From assembly GCF_000314995.1 (NCBI RefSeq), contig NZ_BAEO01000067.1, positions 1 to 64,000 on the forward strand: a DNA stretch of 64,000 bases, in the 5' to 3' direction. The translations under genes were made by a program, and so were the position numbers. How positions within the stretch are numbered: the first letter of the stretch is position 1; every line of letters starts with the position of its first letter. Shown here in pieces: positions 53,620-63,279 of the stretch. The notes below the pieces were generated by a model. It was not told the origin of the DNA. It searched no databases and saw nothing but the letters and a program-made list of their open reading frames with translations. Origin of the DNA: Paraglaciecola arctica BSs20135. Lineage in GTDB: Bacteria; Pseudomonadota; Gammaproteobacteria; Enterobacterales; Alteromonadaceae.

Positions 53620-55308
53620 TTAGCGTCTAGGGAGTGGTGAAAAACGAATATAGTCTATATCTAAATAGGTCCCACTATTCGACGTAGTAGACACACTAAA
53701 CAGTCCTACTTTTACACCAACCCAACGCCCCCGAACAGCATTGAAATGTTCGCCTATTACTTTATAACGCCCGCTTGAATCAGTTCGATAACTAAATACA
53801 ACGGTTGCATCAGCGTTCATTATGTATCGTAGTTCTAGTGTAGCCCCATCAATTGGCCCATAATCATGAACCGACTCATTACAACCTTTACGCGCGCCTG
53901 TACAACTGACATAAACAAGATGGGGTTTACCTTCAATAGGTTTAATTCCGATCCACGAATAATTTTCACCAAACACTAGTAAACCGCCTTCAGCTTTTTC
54001 AGACGAGTTAGCCAAATCTACTTGGGTTATCACTTCGTAAGTTAAGGCTGGATTTTTCTGTAGTAATAAAGAAGGTGTCATCCATAAATTATCACCTGTG
54101 GTATTAATTTTAGGTTGGCCGAACAAACGTAACTTGCCAGAGCTAGCTGTTAAAGAATACCAATCCTCTTTGTAATTCGCATTCCACTGCCACTGAATGC
54201 CCAACTTGTCTAAGTCAAATTCGTCAGAAGTAGGCTGACGTTTAATTTTGCCAGCGTTATCAGTAGCAGGCTTTAGATGGGTATAAACTGGCTGCCCTAC
54301 CCCATCACCATCGGCATCATCACCAATCACCGGCCAATCATTTATCCACTTAACAGGCTGTAAATGCAAAACTCGTCCATAAGCCTTTCTGGATTGAAAG
54401 TGAATAAACCAATCTTCATTTTTTTCTGTGTGGATCCAAGATCCTTGATGCGGTCCGTTTATCAATGAAGATTCTTGTGCCATGACTATTTTTGTTTCGT
54501 ATGGCCCCTTTATATTTTTCGCCCTAAAGACCGTTTTCCAGCCAGTTTCTACGCCCCCCGCAGGGGCAAAAATATAATAATAACCATTACGTTTATAAAA
54601 CTTAGGCCCCTCAACAGTCCGATAGCCAGGTAACGAATGACCGTCGATAATATGTTCATAGTCATCACTCACCCAGCTCACGTCTTTGGCCATTTGTCTT
54701 AAACTCAAGACATTATTAAACCCTGCGCGGCTTTTAGCCCAAGCATGTAACAGCCAAGCTTGCCCATCGCCATCCCATAAAGGTGTAGGATCAATAAGGC
54801 CTTTCCCAGCAAGAATAAGTTTAGGTTTTGACCATTCTTTTGCGGGATCAGTTGCGGTAACCACATAAATACCAAAATCTGGATCAGGATAAAAAATCCA
54901 AAATTTATCATCGTGAAAACGAATGTTAGGCGCCCAAACGCCATTACCATGCTGGGGTATTTCAAATACCTCCAAAGGCACCTGTTGAGGTAAGGCGTAG
55001 TTAATTAATTGCCAATTAACTAAATCAGTGGAATGTAAAATTGGCAATCCGGGAGCAGCATTAAAACTAGATGCCGTCATATAATAACCACCCCCTACCC
55101 TCACTACATCTGGGTCGGAATAATCAATATGTAGAATAGGATTCTGGTAATTTCCGTCACCTAAATCTGACTCCCAGAGTAGTTGACTAATACCTTTTTG
55201 AGTCGCAACGGATAAATTTTCTTGATCTTTATTTAACCTTGGCTGACACCCTAACAATAAAACAGCACTCAAACAGAGCGCTGTAATATTAGTCAACGGT
55301 AAGATCAC
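53620..55308 (-). CDS. Glycoside hydrolase family 43, lipoprotein
   Basis: A 562-residue protein with lipobox LLLGC (Cys about 21). The five-bladed propeller (about 55-350) starts at YSDPDVVRVGGGYYMTAS, whose Asp is the base, with DPTPLWDGDG and TVEGPKFYKRNGYYYIF (acid Glu) following. A beta-sandwich domain fills about 375-560. In a pectin locus the likely substrate is a side chain of arabinose, galactose or xylose; family alone cannot decide. The GTG start overlaps the GH105 stop by one base. Confidence 0.9.
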   Translation of the reverse strand: MILPLTNITALCLSAVLLLGCQPRLNKDQENLSVATQKGISQLLWESDLGDGNYQNPILHIDYSDPDVVRVGGGYYMTASSFNAAPGLPILHSTDLVNWQLINYALPQQVPLEVFEIPQHGNGVWAPNIRFHDDKFWIFYPDPDFGIYVVTATDPAKEWSKPKLILAGKGLIDPTPLWDGDGQAWLLHAWAKSRAGFNNVLSLRQMAKDVSWVSDDYEHIIDGHSLPGYRTVEGPKFYKRNGYYYIFAPAGGVETGWKTVFRAKNIKGPYETKIVMAQESSLINGPHQGSWIHTEKNEDWFIHFQSRKAYGRVLHLQPVKWINDWPVIGDDADGDGVGQPVYTHLKPATDNAGKIKRQPTSDEFDLDKLGIQWQWNANYKEDWYSLTASSGKLRLFGQPKINTTGDNLWMTPSLLLQKNPALTYEVITQVDLANSSEKAEGGLLVFGENYSWIGIKPIEGKPHLVYVSCTGARKGCNESVHDYGPIDGATLELRYIMNADATVVFSYRTDSSGRYKVIGEHFNAVRGRWVGVKVGLFSVSTTSNSGTYLDIDYIRFSPLPRR

Positions 55309-56510
55309 TATTTATCAAGTTCCAATGCGGCCAACATAAACGGACCAACACCTTTAGCGTCATTTGCTCTGATTGGCTCAGAGATATAATAATCAAAGGT
55401 ACCATCCCTGAAGGGATTGCCACCAAGACCCGCTACCGCGCAGACCTTGTTAAGTGTAATAGCGTTGGTTTTAGGATCAACACCTATAAAATGATCTTGA
55501 ATTGCTGCAAAACCTTTTTCTGCATAAATACGATAAGAAGCAGGCAATACCTTTAGGTTGACACCTTTTGCAATAGCATAAGTCAACATAGCGGTTGATG
55601 ATGCTTCTAGATAATTACCTTCACGTTTACCCAAGTCGACAACTTGGTACCAAGCGCCTGATACATCTTGGTATTTAACGGTTTGTGTAATGAAGTTATT
55701 AAAACGCTCTGACAACCATTGATACTTGTCGTCATGTGCAGGCAATATCGCTAATACGTCAGCAAAAGCCATGGCATACCAACCTAAAGCACGGCCCCAA
55801 TGATGGTCTGACAAACCCGTTTTAGGGTCCGCCCATTTCATATCACGTGATTCATCCCATCCATGGCGAGGTAAACCGGTGTCCGTGGTGTATAGATGTT
55901 TTTCGATCAACTCAAATTGTAAATATACATCTGCCAATTCTTCAGGTTTACCAAAACGCATAATGTACTCTGCATAAAAAGGAGCGCCCATATATAAACC
56001 ATCCAACCACATTTGTGATGGATAGCGCAGTTTATGCCAAAATCCTCCTTCGCTGGTGCGAGGATGATCTTTTAATTGAGTTCTTAGGGTGTTCGCTGCA
56101 GTTAAATATCGAGTATCTGCGGTTTCATCATATAAAAAGAACAACACCTTTCCGGCATTTATCATATCTATATTGTAGTTTTTAATATCGTAGGTTTTGA
56201 TGTTGCCGTCTTCGGAAATCAAGGTGTCATAATAGTTTTTGATATAGCTGAAATAACGTTGTTCTTTAGTTTTTGCATACAACTTTGAAAAGGCAAGTAA
56301 GTTCAAACCATGCACATAGTCCCACTTAGGTTTATCTTTCCAATCGATCATATAGGCTTTGGGGAAACGTAGCATTTCTGATTCTGCCATCCTAATAGAA
56401 TAAGGCGCTGTATTATCCAATGCTGATGATGTGTCCTGTGCCATCACCCGAGCGAAAATCGTGGCAGTGAGCGTGATATACACCAAAAACAAAATAACCT
56501 TTTTAAACAT
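55308..56510 (-). CDS. Unsaturated rhamnogalacturonyl/galacturonyl hydrolase (GH105)
   Basis: A 400-residue alpha/alpha-barrel enzyme with a signal peptide (about 1-24). Family features: PSQMWLDGLYMGAPFYAEY (with a catalytic-type Asp), DHHWGRALGWYAMAFADVL and SSTAMLTYAIAKGV. It removes the unsaturated uronic acid from oligomers left by lyases. An ACCGGT operator (56545-56560) lies 35 bases upstream of the start, so it is probably the first gene of the operon GH105-GH43-GH28-CE8. Confidence 0.93.
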   Translation of the reverse strand: MFKKVILFLVYITLTATIFARVMAQDTSSALDNTAPYSIRMAESEMLRFPKAYMIDWKDKPKWDYVHGLNLLAFSKLYAKTKEQRYFSYIKNYYDTLISEDGNIKTYDIKNYNIDMINAGKVLFFLYDETADTRYLTAANTLRTQLKDHPRTSEGGFWHKLRYPSQMWLDGLYMGAPFYAEYIMRFGKPEELADVYLQFELIEKHLYTTDTGLPRHGWDESRDMKWADPKTGLSDHHWGRALGWYAMAFADVLAILPAHDDKYQWLSERFNNFITQTVKYQDVSGAWYQVVDLGKREGNYLEASSTAMLTYAIAKGVNLKVLPASYRIYAEKGFAAIQDHFIGVDPKTNAITLNKVCAVAGLGGNPFRDGTFDYYISEPIRANDAKGVGPFMLAALELDK

Positions 56511-56544
56511 GATAAACCTCTATGAGTTAACAAAATAAATAACT

Positions 56545-56560
56545 ATGCTACCGGTGGCAT
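56545..56560. promoter_or_regulatory. Putative pectin-regulon operator, GH105 promoter
   Basis: ATGCTACCGGTGGCAT, almost palindromic. The 15 bases from ATG to GCA are repeated exactly at 59629. The central CG and ACCGGT are typical of LacI-family operators. Confidence 0.7.
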
Positions 56561-56746
56561 ATTGACCTAGTAAAAATCAAATGTCAACGTTGAGGCATCA
56601 AAATTACGCCAATTTTAGATTTAATTAATAGGTAACCAATCTCTGTAAAAAACAACAAACACACTCCCTTGAAAGTCAATGCAGCCGCTGTTTGTGAGAA
56701 ATACATAAGTTAAAAAATTTCTTTCATAAATTGACTATTATGATGC

Positions 56747-56769
56747 AAAAAACCGCCCCAAAAGGCGGC
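56747..56769 (-). terminator. Terminator after the TonB-dependent receptor gene
   Basis: On the minus strand GCCGCC and GGGCGG pair around TTTTGG, followed by TTTTTT. It lies 27 bases after the receptor stop. Confidence 0.88.
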
Positions 56770-56795
56770 TTTTATATAGCAATAATAATCAATGA

Positions 56796-59498
56796 TTACA
56801 TAACGTAACGAGCACCCAGGAACAACTGGCGTCCTGTGTGGTTATACTCACGCATAAGATTTAACGTACCGTCACCAGTTGTGTATAAACGTTCATATTC
56901 GTCGGTTAAGTTAATCACCTCTAGCGTGAAGGTAATATTCTCATCTAGATTATAAAACGCCGACATATCAACGTGAGTTGGCCCTGTCGTGCCGTGTGCA
57001 ACGTTACCGTTGCTTCCTGAATAATCAGTAATATAGTCATCACGATTGTTCAAAGACACTCGAATTCCGTAGTCGTCTTTTTCGTAATACACAGTGGCGT
57101 TATACGAATTTTCAGACAAACCAGTAATTTCACCGGCAGATACATGTGTGAAGTTACCTACTACACCAAAACCATCAAATAGTGCAGGTAAGAAGCTTAG
57201 TGGTTGTTGATAAATTAATTCAAAACCTTCAACCACAGTACCTTCGCCATTAACGGGTACATTATGAATATATGGAATCGTTCTTGGGTCAAGGGCAAGT
57301 AATGGATCGTATTGCGCATCTGCATCGATAAATGGTAGATAAGCCGGGTCAACTAATCGTTCTTCACTCGAGCTAGTAATAAAGGTTTCTATGTCTTTAT
57401 AGAAGTAGTTCATTGCAATTAAGGCTTCATCATCGAAGTACCACTCAACACCCACATCAACGTTGTTCGAAGTAAATGGGTCTAGGAATGGATTGCCCGC
57501 ACTAACTGTACCATTTACATAAGAAAACGAAGGATTGCCCGGGTTTAAAGAGCCCAAACTAGGACGCGTCATTGTTTTAGTTAAACCAAGACGTACCACA
57601 ACATCATCTGTTGCTTCTAAAGCTAAGTTTAAGGCTGGCAAGAAATTTTTATAGGCGTTTTTAATACTCACGATATCTGCCTGAATAAAACCACTAGAAG
57701 TTGTATCAGTTTCAACGTAACGCATACCAAAATTAGAACGTAATTCCATATTTGCAATCTCGTAAACCGAGTTCAATTCAATATAAGCGGCTAATGTTTC
57801 TTCTTGAACTTCCCAACTTTGCGCACCACGAGCAACCCAGTCTTTGGTAAGCAAACTACTTTCAATGGCTGCAAAATCAGCTACGATAAAACGTTCTAGA
57901 CCACCGTCAAAACCGGTACCAAAATCATCATAGGGCAATAACTCAGTAAAACCGACTGCTGAATCCTGATCTGGAAAGCCATTAATTTGCTGTTCGCCGT
58001 AACTAACAGTACGGTCATTAAAGGCAAGGCCTGTTTTAAAGGTTACTTCTTCACCTTGATAAGTTAAGTCAACTTTTGCGGTATCATTTTCACGTAACAC
58101 ATCAGTTGCGCGTAAACGCCCATCACTTAAGTTATAGAAAGTTTCATCATTGATATCGTAACCATGGTCAACTACTGGATTGTTTTCATTATTACTGAAA
58201 TCAAAACTATAGGTATGTGCAGTATCATTGGTCATGTTGTAACGATATTGCTCAGAACGAGAGTCAGATTCAGCCGTACCGTACATAGCCGTCACTTTTG
58301 TTTCGTCATTAATGTTGAACTCGCCCGACAAAACATATTGACTGAAATCTGTCGAGGAAATCTGCTGACGGCTTTCAATACGTGACTTAATACCATCGTA
58401 AGTACCGGCTAATACCTGCTTACCATTAGGATGTACGGTGATAGAAGTCGGTGTTAGTTCATCAAAAGTACTACGGAACATTTCGAAGAAATTATACATA
58501 GTTCGTTCGTTATCAAGAGACGAATGTAAGGTATCTAAGGTAATTAATACAGCATCACTTGGCGCATATTGGAATGAACCCGTTACGCCCAAACGGTCTT
58601 GCTCGTTACCAAAAAAATCAGGACGGGGTAAACGAGGCGACCATAAACAGTTAATTGGATCAACGTCAGCACCGTCATCGCTACAACTACCACTAGCTGT
58701 GCCTGATACATTTGTACCTGAAGTATCAGCAAATAAACCACCACCATCTTTCACTGGCGTAGTCCAACGCACTGTACCGTAACCTTCCTGACGTACCGTT
58801 CTTTGTGATTGAGAAACAGATAACAAGGCACCAAAGGAATCATCGGCAAAGGTATTACTAATCATAAAACCAAGTCGCGGATCGTTCTTTTTGGTAATAG
58901 TGTTGTAGCCTAGTTGACCAGAAGCCGCTATATGGAAACCAGGATTATCCATAGGTTTAGCCGAGTACAAATCAACCGTCCCCGCAATACCACCTTCTTC
59001 CATTGAGGCTGTTGATGTTTTTTGAATATCAACACGATTAAATAATTCGGAAGCAAACACATTGAAATCAAATGCGCGACCACCGTTAACACCACCACCT
59101 GAGTCTGTGCCATCTGTGCTTGCGGGTACTTCCATACCATTCAATGTAGTGCGGGTAAATGAAGGACCTAACCCACGTAATGTAATCTGACGACCTTCAC
59201 CACCTTCACGTGAAATAGCAACACCTGGTACACGTTGTAAAGATTCAGCGATATTCAAATCTGGAAATTTACCAATATCTTCACTTAGAATACTTTCTTT
59301 GGCATTAACAGAATGACGTTTGTCAAAAAGAGCGCGGTTTAACGATCCTCTAAAGCCTTTGATTTCAATAACTTCAGTGTCGTCACTCGCAGCTTCAGTT
59401 GCTACCTCTTGCGCCAAAACCGAATGAGAACTGCAGAGTCCTCCTGCCAATATCATGCAATGTAAAAGCCTGTCTAATTTAAATTTTGGGTTTCTCAT
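56796..59498 (-). CDS. TonB-dependent receptor
   Basis: A 900-residue outer-membrane receptor. A signal peptide (ending VLAQE, about 30) is followed by an early TonB-box-like stretch (EVIEIKGFRGSL), the plug domain (about 60-180, AESLQRVPGVAISREGGEGRQITLRGLG) and a 22-strand barrel ending in FLGARYVM with a terminal aromatic/hydrophobic residue. It belongs to the carbohydrate-transport branch found in Alteromonadales, and the neighbours point to pectin oligomers. It stands alone and is divergent from the CE12 gene. Confidence 0.94.
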   Translation of the reverse strand: MRNPKFKLDRLLHCMILAGGLCSSHSVLAQEVATEAASDDTEVIEIKGFRGSLNRALFDKRHSVNAKESILSEDIGKFPDLNIAESLQRVPGVAISREGGEGRQITLRGLGPSFTRTTLNGMEVPASTDGTDSGGGVNGGRAFDFNVFASELFNRVDIQKTSTASMEEGGIAGTVDLYSAKPMDNPGFHIAASGQLGYNTITKKNDPRLGFMISNTFADDSFGALLSVSQSQRTVRQEGYGTVRWTTPVKDGGGLFADTSGTNVSGTASGSCSDDGADVDPINCLWSPRLPRPDFFGNEQDRLGVTGSFQYAPSDAVLITLDTLHSSLDNERTMYNFFEMFRSTFDELTPTSITVHPNGKQVLAGTYDGIKSRIESRQQISSTDFSQYVLSGEFNINDETKVTAMYGTAESDSRSEQYRYNMTNDTAHTYSFDFSNNENNPVVDHGYDINDETFYNLSDGRLRATDVLRENDTAKVDLTYQGEEVTFKTGLAFNDRTVSYGEQQINGFPDQDSAVGFTELLPYDDFGTGFDGGLERFIVADFAAIESSLLTKDWVARGAQSWEVQEETLAAYIELNSVYEIANMELRSNFGMRYVETDTTSSGFIQADIVSIKNAYKNFLPALNLALEATDDVVVRLGLTKTMTRPSLGSLNPGNPSFSYVNGTVSAGNPFLDPFTSNNVDVGVEWYFDDEALIAMNYFYKDIETFITSSSEERLVDPAYLPFIDADAQYDPLLALDPRTIPYIHNVPVNGEGTVVEGFELIYQQPLSFLPALFDGFGVVGNFTHVSAGEITGLSENSYNATVYYEKDDYGIRVSLNNRDDYITDYSGSNGNVAHGTTGPTHVDMSAFYNLDENITFTLEVINLTDEYERLYTTGDGTLNLMREYNHTGRQLFLGARYVM

Positions 59499-59628
59499 AG
59501 TGTGTTCCTCTCTGGGTTTCCCATTATCATTTATTGGCAGCGGTAAAAATCATAAACCGTGCCCTATTAGTTATACTCACCTTTTAAGCGAATCTCTCAT
59601 TATATTATTGTAATTAGAGCAGACTTAA

Positions 59629-59644
59629 ATGCTACCGGTGGCAC
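59629..59644. promoter_or_regulatory. Putative pectin-regulon operator, receptor promoter
   Basis: ATGCTACCGGTGGCAC is identical to the site at 56545 except in its last base. It lies 130 bases upstream of the receptor start. Confidence 0.7.
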
Positions 59645-59925
59645 AACGAGGTAAGAATAGAATGTTACGCATTGATTTGTCAATGGGGTTTTTACATTTC
59701 TTAAACAGTTTTGTTACAATGGAATTGAAATAACAACTTATTATTTTACATATCAAACAACTGTGCACATGAAATTAAAAAACGATATGATTCAACACCT
59801 TAATTGAAATTAACAAGGCTTGAATTTAATCACGTACACATTTCATTACTTAGTTTTCACTTAAATTACGTTATAATATAAAGATGAAAATTTTTATATT
59901 ATTTATTCTAAAACCTCACCCAGAC

Positions 59926-59941
59926 GGGATACCGGTAGACA
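59926..59941. promoter_or_regulatory. Putative pectin-regulon operator, CE12 promoter
   Basis: GGGATACCGGTAGACA shares TACCGGT with the other two sites and is symmetric over TACCGGTA. It lies about 85 bases upstream of the CE12 start. Confidence 0.5.
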
Positions 59942-60023
59942 CTTACATGTGGATTGATATAATCCTTAGAAATAAAATGCGTTTATAGACACAGTGTTTA
60001 TCAATTAAAACGGAGTAATATGG

Positions 60024-60779
60024 ATGAAAAGTTGGCTTTTTCTAGTTAATTTGATAGTTATCAGTACAGGGGTATTTGCTCAAGACCCCACTCGCACAAC
60101 CTTGCATTTAGTCGGGGATTCCACCATGGCCGACAAGCTTAACTTAGCCTACCCTGAGCGAGGATGGGGGCAGCTTTTACCCGCATTTATGTCACCTGAA
60201 TTAGAGATAAAAAACCATGCATCCAATGGTCGAAGTACCCGTAGATTTATCGACGAGGGTCGCTGGGGAGTTGTACTATCTGAATTGAAAAAAGGTGACT
60301 TTGTGTTAGTTCAATTTGGCCATAATGATCAAAAAAAGACGGATCCTAAACGTTACGCTTCTGTAGAAAAAGACTATCCTGAATTCTTGAAACGCTACAT
60401 CAACGAAATACGTGGTAAAGGTGCAACACCTTTAATAGCTAGCTCTATTTGTCGTCGCCATTTCACTAAAGAAGGCGTGTTGCAACGTAAATTAATAGAT
60501 TACGCTCAAGCTGCAAAAACAGTAGCACAAACCAACAATGTCTCTTTCTTTGATTTAAATCATCAAACTTGTCAGTTTCTTAAACAAATAGGTGAACCTA
60601 AAAGCCAACAATATTTCATTCAAGTACCTGAAGATTTATATACGCGTTATCCAAACGGTAAAGTCGATAACACACACCTTAATGTTATAGGCGCTGCAAA
60701 AGTAGCGCAATTTTTTGTACGGGATTTAATACAGAAGCAACATGCGTTAAAAGAGTATGTTTACAGGGATTCGTTATAA
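60024..60779 (+). CDS. Rhamnogalacturonan acetylesterase (CE12-like)
   Basis: Removes acetyl groups from rhamnogalacturonan. A 251-residue SGNH hydrolase with a signal peptide (about 1-19, ending FAQ). Block I LVGDSTMADK holds the Ser, block II NHASNGRSTR the Gly/Asn-type residues, block III QFGHNDQKK the Asn and block V DNTHLN the Asp-His pair. GGAG lies nine bases before the ATG. The rest of the pectin cluster is next to it. Confidence 0.93.
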   Translation: MKSWLFLVNLIVISTGVFAQDPTRTTLHLVGDSTMADKLNLAYPERGWGQLLPAFMSPELEIKNHASNGRSTRRFIDEGRWGVVLSELKKGDFVLVQFGHNDQKKTDPKRYASVEKDYPEFLKRYINEIRGKGATPLIASSICRRHFTKEGVLQRKLIDYAQAAKTVAQTNNVSFFDLNHQTCQFLKQIGEPKSQQYFIQVPEDLYTRYPNGKVDNTHLNVIGAAKVAQFFVRDLIQKQHALKEYVYRDSL

Positions 60780-60788
60780 TTTAAATCG

Positions 60789-60821
60789 ATCATCACGCTC
60801 AAGATTGTTGAGCGTGATGAT
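60789..60821. terminator. Bidirectional terminator between CE12 and kdgK
   Basis: ATCATCACGCTCAA (60789-60802) and TTGAGCGTGATGAT (60808-60821) form a perfect 14-base stem with a five-base loop between the convergent ends. Confidence 0.82.
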
Positions 60822-60832
60822 TAAATGGGTGT

Positions 60833-61750
60833 TTATTGGATAAGGTTAACGTGAGTAGCTAAAGCCTGTTTGTCAATAATCGCACCTGGAAACCCAATAA
60901 CGGTAGCGGCTACTTTTGCGCCATAACGTGCAGAATCAGTATGCGAGCTGCCAGTTAACCTTGCAGCAAGATAACCACCATTAAAACCATCACCTGCTGC
61001 AGTAGTATCCACAACCTTTTCAACCGGCTCTATTGGCACACTATCTAGTTTATTATCAATGAAGATATTCACACTAGAAGCGCCATTTTTGACGACTATT
61101 TCTTCGATTTCATATTGCGCTAGATGTTGCAAAATAGCCTCGGCATTCATATGCCCATATAACTCTGCATGATCATCCCCACCGGGGAAAACCAAGTCAG
61201 ACACAGCATAAGCTGCATCAGTCCATTTTTGCGCTTCTATCTTAGATGTCCATAATTTTGGCCGGTAATTTGGGTCAAAACTGATTTTACATCCTGTTCC
61301 TTTTAATTCGCCCATCAACTCAAATAACTTAGCTTTTTGGTCATTATCTAGAATAGCTAGCGAAATCGCGCTAAAGTAAAAAACGTCCGCTTCAACCTTA
61401 TGCCCTTTAAGCAAGTTTAAGCTTTGGGTCGCTGCCGAATTTTGTCGCCAATAGGTAAACGTTCGCTCCCCATCAGCATCAGTATGCACCATGTATAAAC
61501 CCAAGTTTCGGTCTTCACTGCGCAATACATATTCAGTATTTATGCCCTCTTCGTCCATTTTTGACAATAATTCACTACTTAATAAATCATTACCTAAAGC
61601 GGTTAAATAACTAACAGAAACATTGGCGGCGCAGCGATTTAAATAAATCGCAGTATTGTAGGTATCGCCGGCAAATCCTTTATGTAAGGTATCACCTTGT
61701 TTAGAAACAAGTTCAAGCATACATTCACCAAACACTACGACTTTTTTCAA
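60833..61750 (-). CDS. kdgK: 2-dehydro-3-deoxygluconokinase
   Basis: Phosphorylates 2-keto-3-deoxygluconate, the intermediate from pectin uronates. A 305-residue PfkB-family kinase: GECMLELV at the start, GDTYNTAIYLNRC in the first signature, and DTTAAGDGFNGGYLAARL in the second signature with the catalytic Asp. It lies 58 bases after uxuB in the same direction. Confidence 0.93.
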   Translation of the reverse strand: MKKVVVFGECMLELVSKQGDTLHKGFAGDTYNTAIYLNRCAANVSVSYLTALGNDLLSSELLSKMDEEGINTEYVLRSEDRNLGLYMVHTDADGERTFTYWRQNSAATQSLNLLKGHKVEADVFYFSAISLAILDNDQKAKLFELMGELKGTGCKISFDPNYRPKLWTSKIEAQKWTDAAYAVSDLVFPGGDDHAELYGHMNAEAILQHLAQYEIEEIVVKNGASSVNIFIDNKLDSVPIEPVEKVVDTTAAGDGFNGGYLAARLTGSSHTDSARYGAKVAATVIGFPGAIIDKQALATHVNLIQ

Positions 61751-61808
61751 AATGTATCTTTCCCTAAGCGAACTGAAGTCAAAATAAATGCAAATGCACA
61801 GAAGTTAA

Positions 61809-63275
61809 TCATGTTAAATCATCTAATATTTGGGCGAAGTTTTGCTTATTAATATTCGCTAATGTAGTCACGTGTTGTTTAACCTGCGAACGAAAATTAG
61901 AGTTATTCGATAATTCAGCGAATACACTTTTCAGATTGAGAATTTCATCCACAAAGGCCAAGGGTTCAGTCGAATATTTATCTGCTAATTCAAGTAACTC
62001 TGGTGCCAAAGGGTCGACTAATTGTTGCCCTTGGGAATGTTGTTTTAGAATAAATAATGACCAAGCAGCAATAGGTATACACAAAAGGGAAATGCTTTGT
62101 TTATTTTGTATATTATCCCTGATGGTATTCAAAATTCTGAAAGGTAACTTTTGTGAGCCGTCCCAAGCGATTTGAGACAAAAAATGACGTATGTGTTTAT
62201 TGTGATAGCGCTGTAAAATATCATCCGCATACTGCGCTAAATCCATCTCTTGGGTTGCACCAATTGAAGGTAATATTTCAGTTACCAAAAGCTTACGAAT
62301 AAACGCTTCAAAAGAAGGTTCACTGATTGCTTGGTAAACGGTTTCTAAATCACACAATCTACCCACGTATGCCAAAGTTGAATGTGTACCATTTAATACA
62401 CGTAACTTTGCCTTTTCGTACAAATAAACGTCTTGGGTAAAGGTTACACCGACCTTTTCCCAATCGGGTCTAGGGCCGCTAAAGTTATCTTCTATTACCC
62501 ATTGGGTAAATGCTTCACGTTGAATTGGCCAAGCATCTTCAACACCTAATTCTTTTTCTGTTTGCTGTTTTAATTCTTCACTTGTCGCAGGGGTAATACT
62601 GTCAACCATAGTATTGGGGAAACAAATATTACTGGCAATCCATTGGCCAAGTTCAGGCTCAATAACATTAGCAAATGTGACTACCGCTTTGCCTAGTTTG
62701 GTACCGTTATCCGACAAGTTATCACAACTAATAATAGTCAGTTGGTCAGCACCGCTATTTTTACGTTCTTTAAGTACGGCTACTAACAAACCTATTGCTG
62801 ATACGGGTTTATCCGGTGAATTTTTGTCTTTTTGAATATCAGAATTAGACCAATCCAATTCACCTGCACTATCTAAACAGTAGCCTTTTTCAGTGATGGT
62901 CAAAGAGATGATATGCGTCAGTGCATCACACATTGACGACATCACTTGTTCTCTTTGATCACCCAAAACAAAAATATTATTAAACGCAGCAATCGCCTGA
63001 ATATAAGGATTTTCATCTAAGATAACCAGCGAATAAAGATTGTCTTGGGTAGCAAGTTTATCTCTGAGATCTTGGCTACGCAAAGACACAGCATCAATCT
63101 TCCAGTTACCTCCTGAGGCAGACATAGCCAAATCAGTGTAAACCGCTTGATGAGCACGATGAAACGCACCGGGGCCCAAATGCACAATGCCACGGCCAGT
63201 GTTTTCTACATCGTAGGTTGGCTTGCGTATCTGTTTAGGAAGTTGAGAAAGAGATTGAATATTCAATTGCGACAT
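61809..63275 (-). CDS. uxuB: Fructuronate reductase (mannitol dehydrogenase family)
   Basis: A 488-residue long-chain polyol dehydrogenase, close in sequence to E. coli UxuB: RGIVHLGPGAFHRAHQAVYTDL, LTITEKGYCLD, SCDNLSDNGTKLG, FPNTMVDSITPATSEE and LRVLNGTHSTLAYVG with the catalytic-type Lys/Asn/His region. It reduces D-fructuronate to D-mannonate with NADH. With UxaC upstream it acts on the glucuronate arm; a tagaturonate reductase function (UxaB) is the alternative in this family. Four bases separate it from uxaC. Confidence 0.88.
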   Translation of the reverse strand: MSQLNIQSLSQLPKQIRKPTYDVENTGRGIVHLGPGAFHRAHQAVYTDLAMSASGGNWKIDAVSLRSQDLRDKLATQDNLYSLVILDENPYIQAIAAFNNIFVLGDQREQVMSSMCDALTHIISLTITEKGYCLDSAGELDWSNSDIQKDKNSPDKPVSAIGLLVAVLKERKNSGADQLTIISCDNLSDNGTKLGKAVVTFANVIEPELGQWIASNICFPNTMVDSITPATSEELKQQTEKELGVEDAWPIQREAFTQWVIEDNFSGPRPDWEKVGVTFTQDVYLYEKAKLRVLNGTHSTLAYVGRLCDLETVYQAISEPSFEAFIRKLLVTEILPSIGATQEMDLAQYADDILQRYHNKHIRHFLSQIAWDGSQKLPFRILNTIRDNIQNKQSISLLCIPIAAWSLFILKQHSQGQQLVDPLAPELLELADKYSTEPLAFVDEILNLKSVFAELSNNSNFRSQVKQHVTTLANINKQNFAQILDDLT

Positions 63276-63279
63276 CTAG

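Larger units (their letters stand above)
59499..60023. other. Divergent regulatory region between the receptor and CE12 genes
   Basis: 525 bases without a gene. Two ACCGGT sites (59629-59644 and 59926-59941) lie in it, the first toward the receptor, the second toward CE12. The rest is AT-rich. Confidence 0.65.
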